DNA of 8,999 nucleotides from Chloroflexaceae bacterium (GTDB lineage: Bacteria > Chloroflexota > Chloroflexia > Chloroflexales > Chloroflexaceae). Numbering within the stretch: position 1 is the stretch's first letter; every line of letters begins with the position of its first letter. Positions 5,976-8,999 of this stretch are shown here, one piece after another. The notes below the pieces were generated by a model, which made no database searches, was not told where the DNA came from, and worked only from the letters and a program-made list of their open reading frames with translations. Position numbers and translations under genes: made by a program. The stretch spans positions 1 to 8,999 of the forward strand of contig JAOACN010000362.1 in NCBI GenBank assembly GCA_026417815.1, written 5' to 3'.

Positions 5976-6943
5976 ACCCGAGATCCCCCGCGCTGGGCCA
6001 GGGCCCACTGCGCGTCGAGCAGCGTCGCGCGCAGCGTGAGCAGCCAGAAGAACAACGCCGTAAAACCGCCGATTGACGCCAGGAAGGTGAACAAGGTCCG
6101 CCGGTTCTCCAGCAGGCCGGTACCCGGCGCCTCAATGTTCAACAGCGCCGTATTGGCCCGCAGATCGACCGCCTCCAGGCCGAGCTGGTAGCGGAGACCG
6201 GGGAACTCAGGGCGGGCGACCATTTCACCAGCGGCCAGATCGTAACTGGGCCGCAGGATCGTCTCACTGGTCAGGCCGGGTTCGCTCACCTTCACCTCGG
6301 CGGTAACCACGTCGCCCTGCCGCTCCAGGGCCAGCAGTTGAATCTTGCGATCCCCCAGCAGCCCGATCATCCCCACCTCGAGAGTAATCCCATCACATTT
6401 ACTGCCCTGGATGAAGGCGCAGTTGGGGTGCAAGGTGCTATCGGCGATACGGGGGGCCACAAAGACCAGGAACGGCACCGTCACAAAAGCGAAGAGCGAA
6501 TACACGGCGCTGAGCTGGCGGCGCCGCGCCGGGTCGTCAATCGCCGAGCGCAGGGCAAAGAGGGCGGCGTAGATCAGCAGCAGCACAAAAATCGAAGTCT
6601 GCCGCGGGTCCCAGTTCCAGTAGATCCCCCACACCACCTGTGAGAAGATCATGCCCGTGACCGTGGCGAGGGCCGTGAACAGAAAGCCGCTCTCGGCCGC
6701 CGCCAGGGCGTAATGGTCGTGCTCGGGACGGCGCTTCCACAGGTACAACCCGCTGAACAGGGCCGATACCGCGAAGGCCAGCACGCTCACCCAGGCCGTG
6801 GGCACGTGCATGATCACGATCCGTCCGGCGTTGCCGAGACCCTCGTACTGGGGGATCACCAGGAACATCGCCACGGCGACACCGGCGATCCAGACGCCGA
6901 TCAGCAGTTTGCCGATCTGGCCCAGCCGCTCTACCACCGCCAT
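5972..6943 (-). CDS. ccmC: Haem-handling membrane protein CcmC, with large outer-loop insertion
   Basis: CcmC binds haem at the outer face of the membrane and loads it onto CcmE. The tryptophan-rich motif WGIYWNWDPRQTS begins at residue 105, and the flanking haem-ligand histidines are present at H46 (IMHVPTAW) and H172 (STLHP). Six membrane helices are visible, the last near 287-308. The protein has 323 residues against about 245 in E. coli. The extra length is a polar stretch of roughly 110 residues (about 174-283) between H172 and the last helix. It starts with two cysteines (C175, C183) and looks beta-rich (DVVTAEVKV, LRYQLGLEAVDL). The ATG at 6943 is preceded by GGAAAGGTG; a GTG at 6946 is the alternative. 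The end overlaps ccmD. The family call is firm; the inserted domain is unrecognised. Confidence 0.95.
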   Translation of the reverse strand: MAVVERLGQIGKLLIGVWIAGVAVAMFLVIPQYEGLGNAGRIVIMHVPTAWVSVLAFAVSALFSGLYLWKRRPEHDHYALAAAESGFLFTALATVTGMIFSQVVWGIYWNWDPRQTSIFVLLLIYAALFALRSAIDDPARRRQLSAVYSLFAFVTVPFLVFVAPRIADSTLHPNCAFIQGSKCDGITLEVGMIGLLGDRKIQLLALERQGDVVTAEVKVSEPGLTSETILRPSYDLAAGEMVARPEFPGLRYQLGLEAVDLRANTALLNIEAPGTGLLENRRTLFTFLASIGGFTALFFWLLTLRATLLDAQWALAQRGGSRV

Positions 6944-6954
6944 CACCTTTCCAG

Positions 6955-6969
6955 GCCCCCCGTGGGGGC
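6955..6969. repeat. Hairpin immediately before the ccmC ribosome site
   Basis: GCCCCC (6955-6960) pairs with GGGGGC (6964-6969) around a 3-base loop. In the predicted short leader of ccmC (start near 6979) it sits directly before GGAAAGG and the ATG, an arrangement like that before ccmE. Confidence 0.45.
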
Positions 6970-6983
6970 GCGCCGTGATATGC

Positions 6984-6997
6984 GTATCATACTACAG
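6984..6997 (-). promoter_or_regulatory. Predicted promoter of ccmCDE
   Basis: On the minus strand this reads CTGTAGTATGATAC, with -10 TATGAT. It matches the CTGTGCTACAATAC element of ccmA and the thioredoxin gene in 10 of 14 bases at the same register. Transcription would start near 6979, about 36 bases before the ATG. The best -35 (TTCTCT at 17 bases) is weak. Confidence 0.45.
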
Positions 6998-7069
6998 CAT
7001 GTGCTTTTAGAGAATGAGAGCATGGTAAGCATCCAGGGCTTGAGCAACGTCTGTCTCCGACGGCGGGGT

Positions 7070-7092
7070 GTGGGGCGGCTGTGCCGTCCCAC
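7070..7092. repeat. Hairpin GTGGGGCGGC-TGT-GCCGTCCCAC
   Basis: Ten-base arms (7070-7079, 7083-7092) pair at nine positions around a 3-base loop, inside the ccmB-ccmC gap. It is adjacent to the larger 7104-7144 hairpin. Confidence 0.6.
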
Positions 7093-7103
7093 AGGTTCGT
7101 TAT

Positions 7104-7144
7104 TTTCGTTGGTTTGGGCGGCGTCGCCGCTCAAACCGACGAAA
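7104..7144. repeat. Large near-perfect palindrome in the ccmB-ccmC gap
   Basis: Arms of 20 bases (7104-7123 and 7125-7144) match at 18 positions with a single central base. The outer arm includes TTTCGTTGGTTTGGGCGGCG. In RNA it would make a long stem with a tight loop. The two differences (G/A type) would be wobble pairs in the transcript of one strand, but no strand bias can be proved here. Confidence 0.7.
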
Positions 7145-7227
7145 CACCTGCGGTTTGGGGCGAGCGCCGAAGACGTTGCAAACCGGGTTCGCATCAGGAG
7201 GCCCCGGGGCCATATAATTGCCTGCTC

Positions 7228-7239
7228 ATTGTATCACGA
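7228..7239 (-). promoter_or_regulatory. Possible upstream promoter in the ccmB-ccmC gap
   Basis: The minus strand reads CGTGATACAATG, an extended -10 (TGA-TACAAT) with the same hexamer as the ccmA and thioredoxin promoters. It would start RNA near 7221, giving a leader of about 280 bases through the hairpins before ccmC. No clear -35 is seen. Confidence 0.35.
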
Positions 7240-7313
7240 AGTTTTCCGGGCCGATGGGAGATTCCTCACATGCTTCAAGATCGCCCGGCTATTGACGTGA
7301 CATCGGGAGAGAC

Positions 7314-7344
7314 GGTGGGGGCAAGCTGGAGGGCCGCTCCCACC
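7314..7344 (-). terminator. Hairpin directly after the ccmB stop
   Basis: GGTGGGGGC (7314-7322) and GCTCCCACC (7336-7344) pair at eight of nine positions, starting 4 bases past the ccmB stop. No U-run follows on the minus strand, so it is a possible Rho-assisted or 3'-protecting stem rather than a classical terminator. It fits the idea that ccmAB and ccmCDE are separate units. Confidence 0.35.
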
Positions 7345-7348
7345 AACT

Positions 7349-8098
7349 TCAGGCTTCCCACACAAAGGGGAAAAGCATCAATGATGCCACAAACGTGGCC
7401 ACGCTGTAGGCCACAAGGAACTGCAAGGCGCCGAGGGCGGGGCCCAGGCCGCCGTTCTCCAGCGTCAGCGCGGTGCCCTGGATGGCGATGACCAGCGGGG
7501 CCACCAGCAAGGGGAAGGCCACGACGGCAAAGAGGGCGCTCTTGAAACTCGCCCTGGCAATCATCGCGGCAAGCATGGTGGTCGCGGCCGCCAGGCAGAG
7601 GCTGCCCGCCCCGATCAACGCGGCGAAGGCCAGTGGACTGCCCACCTGCACGCGCACCAGCACGATGAACAGCAGGCTGGTAATCGCCCCCAGCACCGCC
7701 AGCAGGACCAGGTTGAGCAGAAACTTACCCAGGTAGACGGCCGCGGGCGGGGCGGCCAGGCGCAACGCGGCCATGGTGCGGGCCTCTTCTTCCTGCACAA
7801 AGCCGCGCGACAGGCCGGTGATCGCGGCGAAGAGAAAGGCCACCCAGAGCAGCGAGGACTGAATGAGCAAGGCCTCTTCAGTGCGACGCAGCCCGATAAA
7901 GGTGGTGCCAACGCTGACCATGACGGCGGTACAGGCAGCGAACAGCACCATCGCGTTGAGCGCGTAGCGGGTGCGTAACTCGATCCGCAGATCCTTGACA
8001 AACACCGCCCAGGCTGCGGCAAGCAGCACGGGAACGCCGGTTCGAAACGGCGTCTTCACCGCGGGCGCTTCCTGGCCCGTATCCCTGGCCCTGTCCAT
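7349..8098 (-). CDS. ccmB: ABC-type haem exporter membrane subunit CcmB
   Basis: CcmB is the membrane partner of the CcmA ATPase; the complex uses ATP to release holo-CcmE from CcmC/D. The 249-residue protein has about six membrane helices. Family features are the amphipathic start AVFVKDLRIELRTRYALNAM (31-50), the cytoplasmic loop GFVQEEEARTMAALRLAAP (99-117), and a final helix pair around 190-206 and 224-246. A polar extension of about 20 residues precedes the conserved part, making it somewhat longer than the usual 220. The ATG at 8098 has GGGAG 5 bases upstream. It lies between ccmA, separated by a repeat-filled gap, and the structured gap before ccmC. Confidence 0.95.
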   Translation of the reverse strand: MDRARDTGQEAPAVKTPFRTGVPVLLAAAWAVFVKDLRIELRTRYALNAMVLFAACTAVMVSVGTTFIGLRRTEEALLIQSSLLWVAFLFAAITGLSRGFVQEEEARTMAALRLAAPPAAVYLGKFLLNLVLLAVLGAITSLLFIVLVRVQVGSPLAFAALIGAGSLCLAAATTMLAAMIARASFKSALFAVVAFPLLVAPLVIAIQGTALTLENGGLGPALGALQFLVAYSVATFVASLMLFPFVWEA

Positions 8099-8309
8099 GC
8101 CTGCTCCCGCACCACACGTTACGCCTGGCGCCTATCTGGATACTTCCTTCGGGAGGGTCCGTGAGGGCAACCCCTTCCCAGGAACGTTCGTTCCTCGCTC
8201 GTTTAACGCGGGGCAACCCGGTTTCCCCACACCCCTACGCCTGGTTGGAGGAGGGTGAAGAACCCGGGGTTCCCCCCGCCCCTGCCTGCCGGAAGGTCCG
8301 GGCAGGCTC
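8099..8309. repeat. Intergenic repeats between ccmA and ccmB
   Basis: No gene is supported. A unit starting GGGAGGGTCCGTGAGGG (8151) resembles those at 2504-2640. A second, GGGGCAACCCGGTTTCCCC (8210-8228), shares GGTTTCCCCACACCC with 5238-5252. A third, AACCCGGGGTTCCCC (8261-8275), and GGAAGGTCCGGGCAGG (8291-8306) are degenerate members. A separate short hairpin GGAACGTTCGTTCC lies at 8181-8194. Confidence 0.65.
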
Positions 8310-8930
8310 TTAGCCGCCCAGGCGCAGCACCACGTCAGCGTAGCGTAACTCGCGCGGGTCGTTGGTGGCAATCACCACGATCCCCGCGCGGCGCTGAGCG
8401 GCGATCAGCGTCTCGACCAGGCTGGCGCCGCGTTCGTCGAGGGTAACCGTCGGCTCGTCGAGCAGCAACACGGGGGGGCGGTGGAGCAGGGCGTAGGCGT
8501 AGCGCAGGCGCTGGGCCATACCCGAGGAGTAGGTTGCCAGCCGGTCGTCACCACGTCCGCCAAGCCCGACCTCTTCGAGCAACTGGTCGAGCGCCTGGTC
8601 ATCCCGAGACAGCCCGCGCACCGCAGCGAAGAAGCGCAGGTTCTCGCGCGCGGTGAGATCGCGGTAGAGCATCAGATCGGGGGCGACCCAGCCGATGAGC
8701 GGCGCGGCATCGCGCGGCGCGCAGGCGCCGCCCGCAGCCTCGTAGATGATTGCGCCCGCGTCGGGCCGTTGCAGGCCCGCCAGCAGCCGCAAGAAGGTGC
8801 TCTTGCCGCTGCCATTGGGCCCGCTCACCACCAGCGCCTCGCCCGCGCGCACCTCCAGCGAAACGTCGTGAAAGACCAGCCGCGCCCCGTAGCGGGCGGC
8901 CACAGCTTCGACTGTCAACCGCAGACTCAC
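8310..8930 (-). CDS. ccmA: ABC-type haem exporter ATPase CcmA
   Basis: This 206-residue ABC ATPase should drive haem-chaperone release together with CcmB. Walker A is GPNGSGKST at 37-45, the signature is a variant YSSGM at 134-138 (in place of LSGGQ), and Walker B with the catalytic glutamate is VLLLDEP at 154-160. Two switch residues are not canonical: the Q-loop region reads IGWVAPDL with no glutamine, and the H-loop reads ATNDP, with Asn190 where His is usual. Length fits CcmA (about 205-220). The start is GTG at 8930; no ribosome site is seen, because a strong -10 (TACAAT) ends only 6 bases before it, so the mRNA is probably leaderless. It is the first gene of the cluster. CcmA rather than another small ABC ATPase is assigned from the adjoining ccmB. 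Confidence 0.93.
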   Translation of the reverse strand: MSLRLTVEAVAARYGARLVFHDVSLEVRAGEALVVSGPNGSGKSTFLRLLAGLQRPDAGAIIYEAAGGACAPRDAAPLIGWVAPDLMLYRDLTARENLRFFAAVRGLSRDDQALDQLLEEVGLGGRGDDRLATYSSGMAQRLRYAYALLHRPPVLLLDEPTVTLDERGASLVETLIAAQRRAGIVVIATNDPRELRYADVVLRLGG

Positions 8931-8934
8931 GCGG

Positions 8935-8948
8935 GTATTGTAGCACAG
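8935..8948 (-). promoter_or_regulatory. Extended -10 promoter of ccmA (leaderless start)
   Basis: The minus strand reads CTGTGCTACAATAC, identical in 14 bases to the element before the thioredoxin gene. The spacing from the -10 to the GTG at 8930 is six bases, so transcription would begin on or next to the start codon. No convincing -35 is visible. The remaining bases to 8999 show no gene I can support. Confidence 0.6.
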
Positions 8949-8999
8949 ACCGCGCCGGTAGCGGGGAAACGCAGGACTGATGCCAGGGCTCGTGCGAAG

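Larger units (their letters stand above)
6947..7348. other. 400-base structured gap between ccmB and ccmC
   Basis: No convincing gene is present. Instead there are nested inverted repeats: arms at 7044-7052 and 7171-7179 (GCAACGTCT/AGACGTTGC) enclose two hairpins, 7070-7092 and 7104-7144. A further hairpin follows ccmB (7314-7344). Two minus-strand -10 elements occur, at 7228-7233 and 6986-6991. The segment GGTTTGGGCGGCG also recurs as GGTTTGGGGCGAGCG at about 7152. This content differs from the G-rich repeats of the other gaps. It may be a long structured leader of ccmC, a small RNA gene, or a non-autonomous inserted repeat element. Confidence 0.6.

Noticed and set aside
5976..6008. Longer ccmD start at 6008
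   Set aside because: It would lie inside the ccmC coding end; the ATG at 5975 has the ATGA overlap and a better ribosome site.
6943..7194. Minus-strand open frame of 83 codons in the ccmB-ccmC gap
   Set aside because: It is built from the palindromes of the gap and has no ribosome site or coherent protein character.
7213..7218. Perfect TATAAT on the plus strand
   Set aside because: No -35 and no plus-strand gene follows; all genes run the other way.

Overview
The window is a high-GC bacterial cytochrome c maturation (Ccm, system I) locus. Every gene lies on the minus strand, so in transcription order it reads from right to left: ccmA, ccmB, ccmC, ccmD, ccmE, ccmF, a J-like/TPR membrane protein (CcmI-like position), a J-like/thioredoxin membrane protein (CcmG/ResA-like), and the start of a response regulator cut by the left edge. 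The protein style and the G-rich palindromic repeats in the gaps suggest a filamentous or phototrophic Chloroflexota lineage (Chloroflexia). This is an inference from pattern memory; no marker gene in the window proves it.

Right part (about 8999-5283): CcmA (ATPase) and CcmB form the ABC pair. After an unusual 400-base structured gap come CcmC (haem delivery), CcmD (small membrane helper, overlapping ccmC by ATGA) and CcmE (periplasmic haem chaperone). CcmE carries a CxxxY motif in place of the usual HxxxY. Middle (5085-2680): a long CcmF haem ligase with the tryptophan-rich motif and four conserved histidines. Left part (2463-280): two single-pass membrane proteins, each with an N-terminal degenerate DnaJ-like domain that has lost HPD. 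One is fused to TPR-like repeats and the other to a WCEPC thioredoxin domain. The thioredoxin gene is coupled by TAATG to a response regulator.

Together these genes would export, carry and attach haem to apocytochromes outside the membrane, with the thioredoxin protein keeping the CxxCH cysteines reduced. No CcmH-type LRCxxC gene is seen. With the Cys-type CcmE, this resembles the variant ('I*') Ccm system known from Desulfovibrio and archaea, here with J-domain fusions and an enlarged CcmC.

Four of the gaps (1117-1368, 2464-2679, 5086-5282, 8099-8309) carry related G-rich, palindromic repeats, including a three-copy array with an exact 54-base period. The ccmB-ccmC gap holds different hairpins. 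A shared extended -10 element (CTGTGCTACAATAC or close variants) lies before ccmA, ccmC and the thioredoxin gene, which suggests that the locus is several transcription units rather than one operon.
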